Shown: positions 1-10,200, counted from the stretch's first letter. The stretch: DNA of 64,000 bases from Haliscomenobacter sp. (GCF_016718685.1 NZ_JADKCX010000034.1:1-64000), one strand, 5' to 3'. The notes: generated by a model from the sequence alone, not told the origin. Numbers and translations: made by a program.

Positions 1-344
1 AACCCACCCGTAGGTGCCGTACTCATCCGTGACGGAGTTATCGTTGGGGAAGGCCTGGAACTCGCTCGTTCTTCCGGCGATGTCACCCGCCATGCCGAGA
101 TTGAAGCCATTCCGGGCGGCGGGTACACATCCTCAAGACCAGTGATTTATCCGACTGCGAACTCATTACCACTCATGAGCCTTGTGTAATGTGCGCTTAC
201 GCCATCCGGCATTACCGCATTCGGCGGGTGGTGTACGAGCTGGCGGTGCCTACGGTTGGAGGCGTGAGTTCGAAGTTTCCAGTGTTGACGGATCCTACTT
301 TTTGGGAGGCGAGGCCGGTACCGGAAATCCATTTAGGGTTTTAG
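1..344 (+). CDS. Nucleoside deaminase (CMP/dCMP deaminase fold), 5' end cut, frameshifted
   Basis: This is the 3' part of a zinc-dependent deaminase; the gene begins before the window. The first frame reads NPPVGAVLIRDG and then the zinc and catalytic motif HAE. The reading then has to change frame between about 111 and 132 to continue as LKTSDLSDCELITTHEPCVM, which contains the second zinc motif PCVMC. It ends at the TAG at 342-344. The family hydrolytically deaminates cytosine-, guanine- or adenosine-type bases; which substrate cannot be told here. The one-base shift between the two zinc motifs would kill the protein if real, but similar single-base shifts recur throughout the window, so a sequencing error is likely. 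The stop codon lies inside a TTTTAGG repeat tract. Confidence 0.8.
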
Positions 345-376
345 GGTTTTAGGTTTTCAGGTTTAAGTTTTAGGGC
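332..376. repeat. Short-word repeat tract (TTTTAGG type) overlapping a stop codon
   Basis: Five or so imperfect copies of GGTTTTAG follow one another and include the stop codon of the deaminase gene. The same word forms both arms of the hairpin at 2040-2146, so this looks like a single-arm member of that family. No matching inverted arm is visible before the next gene at 547. The rest of 377-546 is AT-rich with no recognisable feature. Confidence 0.6.
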
Positions 377-546
377 TCGCTAGGCTCAGATAGGTTGACC
401 GATGGATCCAGCTGAATCGGTTCATCGAAAAAACTGCTGTTTAACTTCTTAAATTCGATCAGTTTAATCGAAAATAAACCCACACCCAACCTCCCCACCT
501 TTACAAACCACTCCTTTCCCCGTATCTTGAGTTCAAATTGTAGCCG

Positions 547-1041
547 ATGAATCCAGCTCAGCAGACCTTATGGGAAAAAATCCTGCACTTTGAACTCAAC
601 GATCCGCAAGCGGCTTTCCCGTTTGTGCAACGCCTGGCTTTGGAAAACGGTTGGAAACTGTCTTTTGCTTTTCGCGCCATTCTGGAGTACAAGCGTTTTA
701 TGTACCTCTGTTGCGTGTCGCCTACGCCCATGACCCCCTCCGATGAGGTAGACCAGGTCTGGCACCTGCACCTGATTTACACCCGCTCATACTGGCAGGA
801 TTTCTGCCGTTATACCCTGCAACGCGAGATCCACCACGGCCCCACCAAGGGCGGTAAAACCGAAGATACCAAGTACAACGATGCTTACGAAAACACCCTG
901 ACCCTGTACCAAGAACACTTTACCCAAGAACCGCCCACTGACCTTTGGCCGCCCGCTAAAATCCGCTTCGCTCCACTGAATTTTCGCCGCGTCAACCTGA
1001 ATAAATACTGGCTTTTCCCTAAAATTTTCACAAAAGTTTAG
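547..1041 (+). CDS. GRDP-like (DUF1399-type) protein
   Basis: This is a 164-residue soluble protein without a signal peptide. Residues about 62-87 read MTPSDEVDQVWHLHLIYTRS followed by YWQDFC. This fits the D-x-V-D-x-V-W-H-x-H core of the glycine-rich-domain-protein (GRDP, DUF1399) family, whose biochemical role is unknown. The family call rests on this motif alone. The gene is followed 165 bp later on the same strand by a protein with a Gly/Cys-rich tail, a pairing that suggests a joint function. Its TAG stop is part of the GTTTAGCAC word of the long inverted repeat at 1036-1186. Confidence 0.65.
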   Translation: MNPAQQTLWEKILHFELNDPQAAFPFVQRLALENGWKLSFAFRAILEYKRFMYLCCVSPTPMTPSDEVDQVWHLHLIYTRSYWQDFCRYTLQREIHHGPTKGGKTEDTKYNDAYENTLTLYQEHFTQEPPTDLWPPAKIRFAPLNFRRVNLNKYWLFPKIFTKV

Positions 1042-1186
1042 CACCCGCCTGCGGCGGATTTTATTCACCACAGATTTACACAGATTCACACAAATTTTAT
1101 AGATATGACAAAAAATCTGTGTAAATCTGTGTGAATCTGTGGTGAAATTACCTTTATCAATTTCCGCCGCAGGCGGGGTGTTAAAC
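1036..1186. repeat. Nested gene-end inverted repeat
   Basis: The outer arms at 1036-1058 and 1163-1186 share GTTTAGCAC/CCGCCTGCGGCGG-type sequence. The inner arms at 1064-1092 and 1118-1146 are built of the word ACAGATT(T/C)ACAC and its complement. The outer left arm contains the stop codon of the preceding gene. RNA from this stretch would fold into one long hairpin, so it may end or stabilise transcripts. The GTTTAGCAC word returns in the hairpin at 43139-43187. Confidence 0.8.
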
Positions 1187-1205
1187 TTTCACAAATCTTC
1201 AAAAG

Positions 1206-2039
1206 ATGATCACCAACATCAATCAACTTTCCCCTGCCGAAATGCTCCATTTGCAAATGCCCAACCGCTTGTGTGGAGGCAAAATGATGCGGGTCACGCT
1301 GCTCGACTTGATCATGAAAGAAGTACTGCAATTTCGAACCATTCCAGATGCCAGCGGAAAGCCCCAGCATTTTATAGAGCCTGCCCGATATTTTCGTCAA
1401 TACACGCCGCTGCTGCATGAAGAACCCTTCCTGGTACCTTTCAAAGCCGGAGAACAACAAATAGCCTTGAGTTTATTGCTCAAACTGGTCAAAGATCATA
1501 CCGACAATTTTTATGGATTTCAGTACCGTTTCGTTGGCAATTCTCCACGGATTCGGACTTTGCTGCAGCCCAGTTTTTGGAATGTTTTCCACGTCTTTCC
1601 ACTGACTTCAGAGGGAAAGTCTCTACGTCATGACCTGAACCAGCGCCTGAAGCTTGGAAGAGAAGTCGTTTCTGCTTCGCTCGGGGTCAATGAGCAGAAA
1701 TTAATGGCTCTACCTGTTTTATTGGGATCGGGTTTATTGCTGATCGACAGCCTGGAAAAAACACTAAATGGACGAGTATATACGGAAACCTGGCTCAATG
1801 AACTGATAGAAGCCTATGTCCCGCTCAAAAATTTGTTTCGGGCGCACGAAGATGATGCCACAATAGACGGAGGCAGTGGTTGTAGCGCGTATTACAACAT
1901 CAATGCTTCCTTTATCGATGGGGGAGGGGGCAGTAGTGGCTGTGGTGGCGACGGCGGATGTAGTGGGGATGGCGGCGGTTGCAGCGGAGGTAGCGGCTGC
2001 GGCGGTGGAGGTTGTGGTGGCGGAGGGTGTGGTAGTTAA
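1206..2039 (+). CDS. Protein of unknown function with Gly/Cys-rich C-terminal tail
   Basis: This is a 277-residue protein. Residues 1-215 have no motif I recognise. The last ~55 residues are almost entirely Gly, Cys and Ser, ending in repeats of GCGGGG. Such tails occur on TIGR04222-type membrane proteins and similar bacterial proteins of unknown function. That resemblance is only in composition, and I see just one weakly hydrophobic stretch (LPVLLGSGLLLI, about residue 170). It follows the GRDP-like gene on the same strand. The many cysteines suggest disulfide or metal binding, which is inference. The gene is directly followed by the hairpin at 2040-2146. Confidence 0.7.
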   Translation: MITNINQLSPAEMLHLQMPNRLCGGKMMRVTLLDLIMKEVLQFRTIPDASGKPQHFIEPARYFRQYTPLLHEEPFLVPFKAGEQQIALSLLLKLVKDHTDNFYGFQYRFVGNSPRIRTLLQPSFWNVFHVFPLTSEGKSLRHDLNQRLKLGREVVSASLGVNEQKLMALPVLLGSGLLLIDSLEKTLNGRVYTETWLNELIEAYVPLKNLFRAHEDDATIDGGSGCSAYYNINASFIDGGGGSSGCGGDGGCSGDGGGCSGGSGCGGGGCGGGGCGS

Positions 2040-2146
2040 CGGTTTTAGGTTTTAGGTTTTAAGTTTTAAGTTTTAGGTTGCACACAATTCTGCTTAATGC
2101 CGAAGATTGTGTGCAACCTAAAACTTAAAACCTAAAACCTAAAACG
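2040..2146. repeat. Gene-end inverted repeat between convergent genes
   Basis: The arms at 2040-2090 and 2105-2146 are near-complementary and built from repeated GGTTTTAG/GTTTTAAG words followed by GGTTGCACACAAT. The element fills the whole gap between two convergent stop codons, so a transcript from either side would fold into the same hairpin. It probably acts as a bidirectional transcription end. Confidence 0.85.
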
Positions 2147-4028
2147 TTAAACCTTCACCGTTTGGAAAAACTCGCTCGGCGACTGGTTCGTAATCTTTTT
2201 AAACGAGCGGTTGAACGCGGTCTTGGAATTAAATCCTACCTCAAAAGCAATACTCAGTAGGGTATAATGTTGAAAATGCGGATCTTCCATCCGGCGTTTG
2301 AACTCCTCGATGCGGTAGGTATTGATGAAGTCAAAAAAGTTGATGTCGTAGCCTTCGTTGATCACTTTGGAGAGCAAGTAGGGGGGCAGTTTGAGCATAC
2401 CCGCCAATTCGTTGAGGGTCAGTTTGGGGTTGACGTAGGGTTTGTGCTGCAACATGTAAGCCTCCACTTGCTGCTTGAGGCGCTGGAGGTTTTCATCGCT
2501 GAGGTCTTCCGATTTTTTATCGCTCAAATGGCCCGCTTTGACCTCTTCGATGGGCAATTCCGGTGTTACATTGAACAGTGAAACCGGCTGAGCCACCTTG
2601 AAGATCTCGGGCTGGTGAATGGCAAAATACCCCAAAAGATGGGGGATAAATGAAAAAATGAGCCAAATGAGATCGGCACTTTTTTTCGGTGAACAACCAA
2701 ATTTCGCGGTGGTTGAGGTAGCCAATCGCCGCTACAACCAAAGTAAAGGCCCACAAAAGCAGACAAACCCCGGTAATGATCAGCACCGTGAGCAAAAAAT
2801 GCAGGTTTTCTTCGTAAGAGTAGCTGCGTTGGGATTGTTTGCGGTAACCCTGGATGGAATGCAGGCACAAGTAAGTATAAAAGGCATTCGAAAACCAACC
2901 AAATACGGCTACCGCGTTGACTGCCCACCAACCTTGGGCATCGTGGCTGACCACGTCCACTTTTAGGGCAGCAACTTCCGCCAACAAAAAGGGCGTGTAA
3001 GCAAAAATTTGCAAAGCACTGGGGATAAAATGGAGCAACACTTTGGGCGAAAACTGGTCGCTTTGAAACAACAAACGCCGTACGTACAGGTAAAACGCCG
3101 GAGGGTAAGCCAGCAATAAAAAATCGGGTACAAACTGCAAAAAAGGAAATACCTGCGCAATGTCCCGTTGGTTGCCAATGGTGCGGATCAGCAAGATGCA
3201 GGACACAAAAAACAACAGAAATACCAGCCAGCGATTGGCCTTGCGGTTAAAATCCTGAATGGTGGGAATGGCCAGCACCAGCAGAAAACCCTGCAGTGCG
3301 GCAAACAAAATAAAAATATCGTACCAGGCAAAAGCCAGGAAATTACCCGATCCGGAAAGGTCTTCCCAGGTGGCTATTTCAAATTCCAGGGGCTGATTGG
3401 CGCGAATTTTACTGCGAAAAAGCACCCGGTTGGGGCGCATACGCCCATTTTCCTGTCCCTCCACCGAGTTCCAGGTGCCACGGGTAAATTTGAATTCAAT
3501 ACGTTCTAACTCCGTAGAAAAATTGACCTGGTAGGTTCCGTTGGCCTGGCGATGCAGGCGGTGGGCTTCGTCGCGAGGGTTCCAGTTGTTGAAATTGCCA
3601 GCCAGGTAAAGGGTAGCATCGTGGGGGGTATTGTAGGGAATTTGTTTGATGACCATTTGGTAAAAGGCCCGTTTTTCCCAACCCCTTAAAGCTATTTTAA
3701 CAATGGTTTGGCCAGCTTGGTAGTTGAATTGTCGGCTGGGAATAAACGCTCCAGTGGAATCACTTTCTACATAAGCCCAGCTGCCCTGGGTGAGTTTGTA
3801 TTCGAAGTGTTCATATTCTTGTACCAACTCAATGAAGTAGGTGTTAGCGTCCTTTTGGGTGAGTTTAAAAGCGGGATCACCTGGATTCCAGTTGTTGAAA
3901 CTGGCAGCCAAATACAGCCCAGACTCCGGCAGGGGCAAGGGGTTTTTCACCTTTACCTCGATGCGGATTTTACAGAATCCCAGCGCCACTGTACACAGGA
4001 ATAGGCAAATAAGGGCTGCTCTTTTCAT
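2147..4028 (-). CDS. Membrane AraC-type regulator with two periplasmic CBM48-like domains (frameshift)
   Basis: The protein starts with a signal peptide (MKRAALICLFLCTVALGFC). It continues with two E-set domains of the glycogen-binding AMPK/CBM48 kind, each with the signature (A/G)(S/N)FNNWNP, at about residues 30-115 and 130-220. About seven hydrophobic helices follow (residues ~230-450). An AraC helix-turn-helix domain ends the protein (LSIAFEVGFNSKTAFNRSFK). One frameshift lies at the seven-T run at 2680-2686, where the frame passes from HREIWLFTEKK to SADLIWLIFSFIPHL. Corrected length is about 626 residues. The layout suggests outside carbohydrate binding controlling an inside DNA-binding domain; the ligand is inferred. 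It is divergent from the lipoprotein gene at 4234, with an Fnr-like palindrome between them. Confidence 0.8.
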
Positions 4029-4120
4029 TTTTTACAATGATTGGGGTAAAGTTAATGAATTGTGGAGAAAGTTGATCGCAATGAAGAGGGGTTAAGCCAC
4101 CAACTCGACAGGAAAATTGC

Positions 4121-4144
4121 AATGTTTGACTTTTGTCAAACATT
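4121..4144. promoter_or_regulatory. Fnr/Dnr-like palindromic operator
   Basis: A perfect 10-bp inverted repeat with a 4-bp spacer reads AATGTTTGAC-tttt-GTCAAACATT. Its core, TTGAC-N4-GTCAA, matches the binding site style of Crp/Fnr-family regulators of the Fnr/Dnr type. It lies about 90 bp before the lipoprotein gene at 4234, 30 bp upstream of a possible -7 box (ACCTTTG), and in the gap shared with the AraC gene. A Crp/Fnr regulator is encoded nearby at 6419-7150. The link between regulator and site is inference. Confidence 0.55.
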
Positions 4145-4233
4145 CTTCCTTGAAACCTGCACACCTTTGTCGTACCTCCCTTGCAAAGCAATTTGCGCAT
4201 TCAATCCATTTATCATTCGTGTATTAATTTCCC

Positions 4234-4734
4234 ATGAAGAAGCATCTTTTCTCCGTGCCAAAACTGGTGTTGTTGGGTGTCCTATTTGTACTGCTTGCTT
4301 GCGATTCGAGCATCCATGGCGAAACAGACAATCCCAGTTTACTGCGTCAGGCGCTTGATCTAGAGCGTCGCCATTGCCAACTCCAAACTAGCATCGACAG
4401 TTTGTGGGACACCACATCTGACCAACTGGCAACTGCAATGCCTGCTGATTTTCCCGCGACCGATCGCGCTATTTTTTTGAAAGCCCGCAACGCCGACCAC
4501 ATGCGGATGTTTATGTCCTTCAAACAACTTGACCACAAGTCACAAACCTTGGTCAATAAAGCAGGTGAATACGATAAAATTCTGGCCGCGAAAGTCCATC
4601 TCCTATTGGCAGAGAGGCGAGCATTTGAGCATCAGAAAAACCAGTTCTTGCAGCAATTGGCTCAAAAAGACCTGGCCGAAAGCCGAAGTTTTGCCCAAAA
4701 AATTCGCAGAGCCAGTACCCAAGTTTGTCTCTAA
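4234..4734 (+). CDS. Small lipoprotein of unknown function
   Basis: This 166-residue protein has a lipoprotein signal ending in VLLAC, with Cys23 as the likely lipidated residue. The mature part is hydrophilic, rich in Gln, Lys, Glu and Leu, and is probably largely alpha-helical or coiled-coil. No family was recognised. The Fnr-like palindrome upstream may control it. The stop codon overlaps the first base of the long inverted repeat at 4734-4895, which separates it from the haloperoxidase-like lipoprotein gene. Confidence 0.75.
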   Translation: MKKHLFSVPKLVLLGVLFVLLACDSSIHGETDNPSLLRQALDLERRHCQLQTSIDSLWDTTSDQLATAMPADFPATDRAIFLKARNADHMRMFMSFKQLDHKSQTLVNKAGEYDKILAAKVHLLLAERRAFEHQKNQFLQQLAQKDLAESRSFAQKIRRASTQVCL

Positions 4735-4895
4735 GAGCATGTTTGAACATTTTTGTTTTGCTGCAAATGGCTCGATTTGAGGTGAATTTCGTTCCGAAAA
4801 TGCTCATTTAGCACTGCTAAACTCCGCTTTTCGTGCCTCATTCACCTCAAATCGATCTCATTTTCGCCGAAAACAAAAACATTCAAACATGCTCT
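4734..4895. repeat. 162-bp MITE-like inverted repeat
   Basis: The two imperfect arms of about 55 bp begin and end with AGAGCATGTTTGAA and its complement, so the element has clean terminal inverted repeats. The central part holds a second small palindrome, TTTAGCACTGCTAAA, at about 4808-4822. There is no transposase gene inside. Clean ends and lack of coding potential are typical of a MITE or REP-like element, but it may equally be a member of the gene-end hairpin family in this window. Confidence 0.65.
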
Positions 4896-4924
4896 AATTC
4901 TTAATCATAAAACAAGATAATCTC

Positions 4925-6313
4925 ATGCAAAAAATGCCACATGCTTTTGGAAAATGGCTCATGGCAGCCCTCATCTCCACGGCCTTACTGTCGGCATGTC
5001 AGCGCGACGAAGTGCCCATCACACCAAGCGAGCAATTGACCTCGTCCTATGACCCTGAAGTGGTGCTGAAGTGGAATGACTTATTGCTGGAAGTCGAGCG
5101 GTTTACACCCGGTTATTTGCCTCCAGTATCCGCCCGTGCTTTTGCTTACATTGGTTTGGCGGCTTATGAAACGGCGCTTCCCGGCATGCCTGATTACAAA
5201 TCACTGGGCAAACATTACCCTGGATTGAAATTGCCGGTAGCCGATAGAAACAAGACCTACCATTACCCTTCGGCGTTGAACAGTGCTTATGCAACCATCA
5301 TCGAGAAGTTGTACCCTGGTGTTCCGGCAGCTCAGCTTTCCCAGATTATCGCTTTACAAAACCAGTTCAATGCGGAGTACGAGACCGAGGTATCTCCTGA
5401 GGTTTATGGAAATTCAACCGCTTGGGGAAAATCGGTGGCTGATGCGGTGTTCGCCTGGTCACAATCAGATGCTGTTGGTCATGCGGGTTATCAACGCCCA
5501 ACGGACCCCACGTATGTGCCGCCTCGTGGCCCAGGGCTTTGGCAGCCTACCTATCCCAATTTTGGGGCGGCACTTTTGCCGCATTGGGGCGACGTGCGTA
5601 CTTTTGCCGCTATTGCTGACGACAAATGTAAAGCACCACTTCCCTACAGTACAGATGAGAGCAGTGAGTTCTACATCCAGGCAAAAGAAACCGAAAACAA
5701 GGTCAATCTCATTAGGAAAGGCCAAAACTATGAAGACAAATGGATTGCCGAATTTTGGAGTGACGACTGCGCAGCCCTTACGTTCACCCCAGCCGGTCGC
5801 TGGATTGCGATTGCCAATCAGGCCTTGCTGAGTACTTCTGCCGATCTGGCCAAAGCAGTGCTGGTCAATGCTAAAGTGGGCATGGCGGTCTGTGATGCGG
5901 GTATCCGCGCCTGGGGCGAAAAATACCGATTTAATCTATTGCGCCCGGTGGACTATATCCAAAATGAAATGGGGCATAACACCTGGAATTCCATCATGTG
6001 TCCGGATGGGGCTGGGCAATTTTTCACTCCAGCTTTCCCAACCTATCCTTCAGGACATGGTACTTTTGGCGGGGCAGCGGCAGAGGTGCTTACTGCGGAG
6101 TTTGGAACTAATTTTGCCATGACCGACAAGTGCCATAAAAATCGGACTGAATTTAACGGTACGCCCAGGTCTTTCAATAGTTTTTATGAGATGGCGCAGG
6201 AGAATGCTTATTCACGCCTGCCTATTGGGGTCCATTTTCGGATGGACTCCGAGGCTGCCCTTGATTTAGGGTACAAAGTGGGGCGCAGAGTCAATAATTT
6301 GCCTTGGCAATAA
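4925..6313 (+). CDS. Vanadium-dependent haloperoxidase family lipoprotein (PAP2 superfamily)
   Basis: This 462-residue protein has a lipoprotein signal ending in LLSAC (Cys25). The C-terminal half carries the vanadate or phosphate pocket: KYRFNLLRP, then YPSGHG with His378, then SRLPIGVHFRMD with His437. These match the K-x6-RP, PSGH and R-x3-GxHxxxD motifs of vanadium haloperoxidases and PAP2 phosphatases. It probably sits on the periplasmic or outer surface. Whether it oxidises halides or acts as a phosphatase cannot be read from the motifs. A second lipoprotein of the same superfamily is at 19863-21197. A canonical terminator follows. Confidence 0.85.
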   Translation: MQKMPHAFGKWLMAALISTALLSACQRDEVPITPSEQLTSSYDPEVVLKWNDLLLEVERFTPGYLPPVSARAFAYIGLAAYETALPGMPDYKSLGKHYPGLKLPVADRNKTYHYPSALNSAYATIIEKLYPGVPAAQLSQIIALQNQFNAEYETEVSPEVYGNSTAWGKSVADAVFAWSQSDAVGHAGYQRPTDPTYVPPRGPGLWQPTYPNFGAALLPHWGDVRTFAAIADDKCKAPLPYSTDESSEFYIQAKETENKVNLIRKGQNYEDKWIAEFWSDDCAALTFTPAGRWIAIANQALLSTSADLAKAVLVNAKVGMAVCDAGIRAWGEKYRFNLLRPVDYIQNEMGHNTWNSIMCPDGAGQFFTPAFPTYPSGHGTFGGAAAEVLTAEFGTNFAMTDKCHKNRTEFNGTPRSFNSFYEMAQENAYSRLPIGVHFRMDSEAALDLGYKVGRRVNNLPWQ

Positions 6314-6362
6314 GATAGGCATTGAGCAGTAATTTATAAATTGTTTATACCCGTGGATAGTA

Positions 6363-6398
6363 TGAGTCATCACAGATTTCTGAGGTGACTCATTTTTT
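6363..6398 (+). terminator. Rho-independent terminator
   Basis: The stem TGAGTCA/TGACTCA contains an inner CAGA/TCTG pairing and is followed by six T. It lies 50 bp after the haloperoxidase-like gene and just before the Crp/Fnr gene, so the two are likely separate transcripts. Confidence 0.8.
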
Positions 6399-6418
6399 GT
6401 TTACCTTGAGTTGGAAAA

Positions 6419-7150
6419 ATGCAATCTAATGCGATGATCGACCAGAACCTGCGCATTGCCAGGGTCACCCAACCCTACCTTTTCCAGAATAGCTTTATTT
6501 TGACCGATCTTCCGGTTAAAGAGCTACAACTATTGGAGCAAAACGCGAACCCCGAAGTTCGAAAACGCGGAGAGGTATTGTTTCGACAGGGCGGCTACCC
6601 CAAAGGGGCTTTTTGGTTGTTGTCCGGTAAGGCTAAAATCTTCCAGGAAACACCGGATGGCCAGCGCCAGACGCACTATATCTACTCCAATGGTGACCTG
6701 ATCGCTTACCGCCAACTCATTGCCGATGAAGTGCACCCGGTTTCGGCAACCTTATTGGAAGACGCCACCGTTGGGTTTATTTCTACTGAAATTTTTCGTG
6801 GATTGCTGAATACGTCGCCATTTTTTGCCCGGAATATTCTTACGGCACTGGCGCGGGAGTTTACCGTTTGGATGAACCGCATGACGGTTTTTACCCAGTT
6901 TCCGGTACGCAGCAGGTTGGTGCTGGCACTCCTGATTTTACACGAACAATACCGCCTTTCGGGGTCGCCAGCCGGAGTCATTACCATGACGCGAAGTGAA
7001 CTGGCGGAATACGTTGGAGCATCACTTGAAACGGTGGTTCGGGTGTTTAATGAATTGAAAAACAAGGAATTGGTTCGGGTGCATGGCCGGCGAATCCTGT
7101 TGCCAAATCCGAATGGACTGCTGGATATTTTGCAAAAAGAAGAGGGGTGA
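6419..7150 (+). CDS. Crp/Fnr family transcription regulator
   Basis: This 243-residue protein has a cyclic-nucleotide-binding-type beta-barrel at about residues 25-140 (GEVLFRQGGYPKGAFWLLSG), a long dimerisation helix, and a C-terminal winged helix with the recognition helix SRSELAEYVGASLETVVRVF-like segment (TRSELAEYVGASLETVVRVF). There is no N-terminal cysteine cluster, so an iron-sulfur oxygen sensor of the Fnr type is unlikely. The effector is unknown. Met6 (MIDQNL) is an alternative start. It is a candidate partner for the TTGAC-N4-GTCAA palindrome at 4121-4144. Confidence 0.9.
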   Translation: MQSNAMIDQNLRIARVTQPYLFQNSFILTDLPVKELQLLEQNANPEVRKRGEVLFRQGGYPKGAFWLLSGKAKIFQETPDGQRQTHYIYSNGDLIAYRQLIADEVHPVSATLLEDATVGFISTEIFRGLLNTSPFFARNILTALAREFTVWMNRMTVFTQFPVRSRLVLALLILHEQYRLSGSPAGVITMTRSELAEYVGASLETVVRVFNELKNKELVRVHGRRILLPNPNGLLDILQKEEG

Positions 7151-7251
7151 CGGGAACTTTAGGAGGGAATATTTTTTTAGATATTTAGCTTACATTAGCA
7201 GTTCAAATAGTTTTACAGTAGGGTCAAAACGTTTAAAGCATACAAATTATA

Positions 7252-10200
7252 ATGAGTCACCTGAAAAGACACTTGAAGTACATCGAAGGAAACTCCGACA
7301 AATTTTGGCAAATCGAAGTGAATGGCCAACAGTTCACGGTCGTATATGGCAAAAACGGAACGGCGGGTACCTCCCAAACCAAAACCTTTGATACGGATGA
7401 AGCATGCCTGAAGACTGCTGAAAAATTAGTGGCCGAAAAACTCAAAAAAGGCTATTCGGAAGACGGAACCGTGACTGTAGCTGCCAGCAAGGCGGTTAAT
7501 AGGCCAGCAACGGAACAAAAAGTGGCCTTACAGGAAATATTGGATGAATACGACCAACTCATCAAGACCCGAAATTTGGATGGACTCTTGCCTTTTTTGC
7601 AGGCAAAATCAAGCGGCCATTTGGAAGGCTTGAGGAAACACATCAACAAAGCGAAGCGCTATTGGATGAATCATGTGGATTTGACCAATGAACCGGAATT
7701 CCACAAAAAAAACAAATCTACATGGGGAAGTAGAGGCGATGTAGAACAAGGTTACATCATCACCCTGAGTGCGATAGCCTTGTTTGATAAAAGCAGCATC
7801 TCTTCCTGGGATGAACCATTTTGGTTTTTAAATGACCCCGACAAGCATAAAATACTTTTGGAAGCTCTTGAATGGGCAAAGCCCGATTGGCTGGATACCT
7901 ATATTTTGGACAAAATCAGAAGAAACGATTGGAGCAATGTAAGGTACAGCACCTTGCGCCTGCTGGAAAAAAACAATTTGATCCGCTACAATCCAGAACT
8001 GTTCGCCAGAAGCCTCAGTCGCTTTGAATATCGCTATAGTTCTAAACAATCGAGTAAAAAAGAGATAGAGCGGAAGCTGGATGAATTGATCAACGACGAA
8101 ATCACCTATCAGCGCGATGTACCAGAACTGTTTAATTACGAAACCAATCTGCACAACCAATCCGAAAGCTATCGAATCAATAACGTTGGGCCTTATCTCT
8201 TTTTTCCCATCTGGGAATACATTTACAAGGGGCTTCTGGCGGAAAACAAAATCGATCGCCGCTTCTTCATTGGGAATGCGCTACACCTACAAACCAAAGA
8301 TTGGAACAACAATTTGAAGTCGTTTTACCGAAAACGCCTCGAAGAAATTGACCTGACTACCCAGGAGTTGATTGATTTTCAAGAGACCATTTTTGCTTTT
8401 TTTCATGCGCAGTATCCCCCCATTGCGTCCTATGGACTTGATCTATGCAAACGGATGTACGAGCATCCCGATTTCAACATCCCTTCCTTTTTGGAATGGG
8501 CCTCGGCTTTGATGATGCGCACAGATTGTAAGGCGGCGATCAAAAGTTTGTTGCCGATTTTTGAAAAAATTGCCAAGTCAAAACCGGAACATCAAGTCAG
8601 TATCGCCGAAACGATTGCCGATGTTTTTATGGTTCCGGATATGGCCCTGCAAGAACGAGCGGCCAAATCCTTGCAAAAATTGGGCAAGCTGGAATGCGAT
8701 ACCTTGCAGGAAAAACTACTCAGCTATCTGCCACAAATGCAAGGCAATGTGAAATCGCTGTTGGATGGCTGGTTGGATGGAGCGTCGGATATTTTGACTG
8801 AGGCAGTAGAACAATATGAATACCAGCCAGTAAAAGCAAAATTGCTCAATGAACCTTTGGTGCTGCCCGATACCTGGAACGATGTATTGTTTCAATTCGG
8901 CAAGTTCATCAGCTCAGATGAGCCGCACGAAGCGGAAATTTTGCTAAATACCTTCATTTGTAAGCAGCATCTTTTTCCCCAGGACTACCAGGAACAAATG
9001 AGCCCATATTTCAAGCAATTGGAGCGCACTTATTTTGAAGCTGTTTTCAAAAATGAGGCCAAGGCTTTTGTGATGGGCAAAATGCGCGATTTGAAAGCTC
9101 CTTATGTCAGTACATCTAACCATTATACCGAACTCCACGCCTTGCTCATCATCAAAAGGATAAGCAAAGTTGCCGAACGCAAAATGCGACAAGGATCCAA
9201 CTTGCCTTTACTATCCTTGCCTACCCATTTGCCCTATTGGATTGCCCCTAAAGTGCTGTTGGAACGAATTATTGCCCATCAACAGGCCAATGAAGTCATC
9301 GACATGGCGGATTTGAGCATCGCGATTTCGAGAATGTGCCGAGAAGATCTGGAAGCCGCCTTGCCTCTTTTACCACAGCTTGACGAGAAACTAAGGCCAT
9401 TGATGAATTTCTGCCTGGGGCTGGACAAAAAAATGGATTTGGAAGAAAAAACCGTTTTGACCAAACTCATGTCCTGGGTGAGTGGAAACCAAGAGCAATA
9501 TGAAAACCTGGCTTTATGGGCAGTTGCGGCACGGACTTTTTACCCAGAGGAAACGTTCAACGAATTTGAAAAAACGCAGCTGCGGGAAGTACCATTTGTG
9601 GCTCAACCTTTCAAACCCAACTTTTACTTCAAGGAAAGCTGGAACGAATGGAAAAATTACCTCACCAAACTCACGGAACGGAGCCCTTCCTGGCACGAGT
9701 TGCGTTTTGATCAGCCGGAATACAAAAAAATTCCGGACCACCTTTTGTATAGTTTGAACATTCACCGGGAAGCAATGGATGGAAAGCCAATTTACAACAT
9801 CCCTCCAATGTATGCTACTGGCACAGCATCATGCCCCAAAACCCGGAGCCTTTGGCCTTAAGATTGGCCGCTTCCGCGTGTAAACACACTGACTACAGCT
9901 CCACCGAGCTCAAAGGTTTTTTGGACATTGTCAACCGCCCTGAGTTTTGGTTTTCGGAGCTTACTACGCTGGTTTTTGCCTGTTGTTTTTTTCAAGAAAA
10001 AAAAGATATCCGCTTTATGGCCAGCGAGGTTTTGATCAATTCAATTGAGCAGCGAAAACTGGATGTAACTGTTTTTGGCGAAAAAATAGCTTTTTTGATT
10101 TCCGGAAAATATGGGGCACTCCTGCGTTGCATCGATGCTCTGGCGGCCATCAAAGACGTGTCTGCTGTGCACAACGTTGCACTTTTTATGATTTTGGATA

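Noticed and set aside
332..376. TTTTAGGG-like tract as a telomere or chromosome end
   Set aside because: It is only ~45 bp, internal, imperfect and in a bacterial gene context; it matches the hairpin words at 2040.
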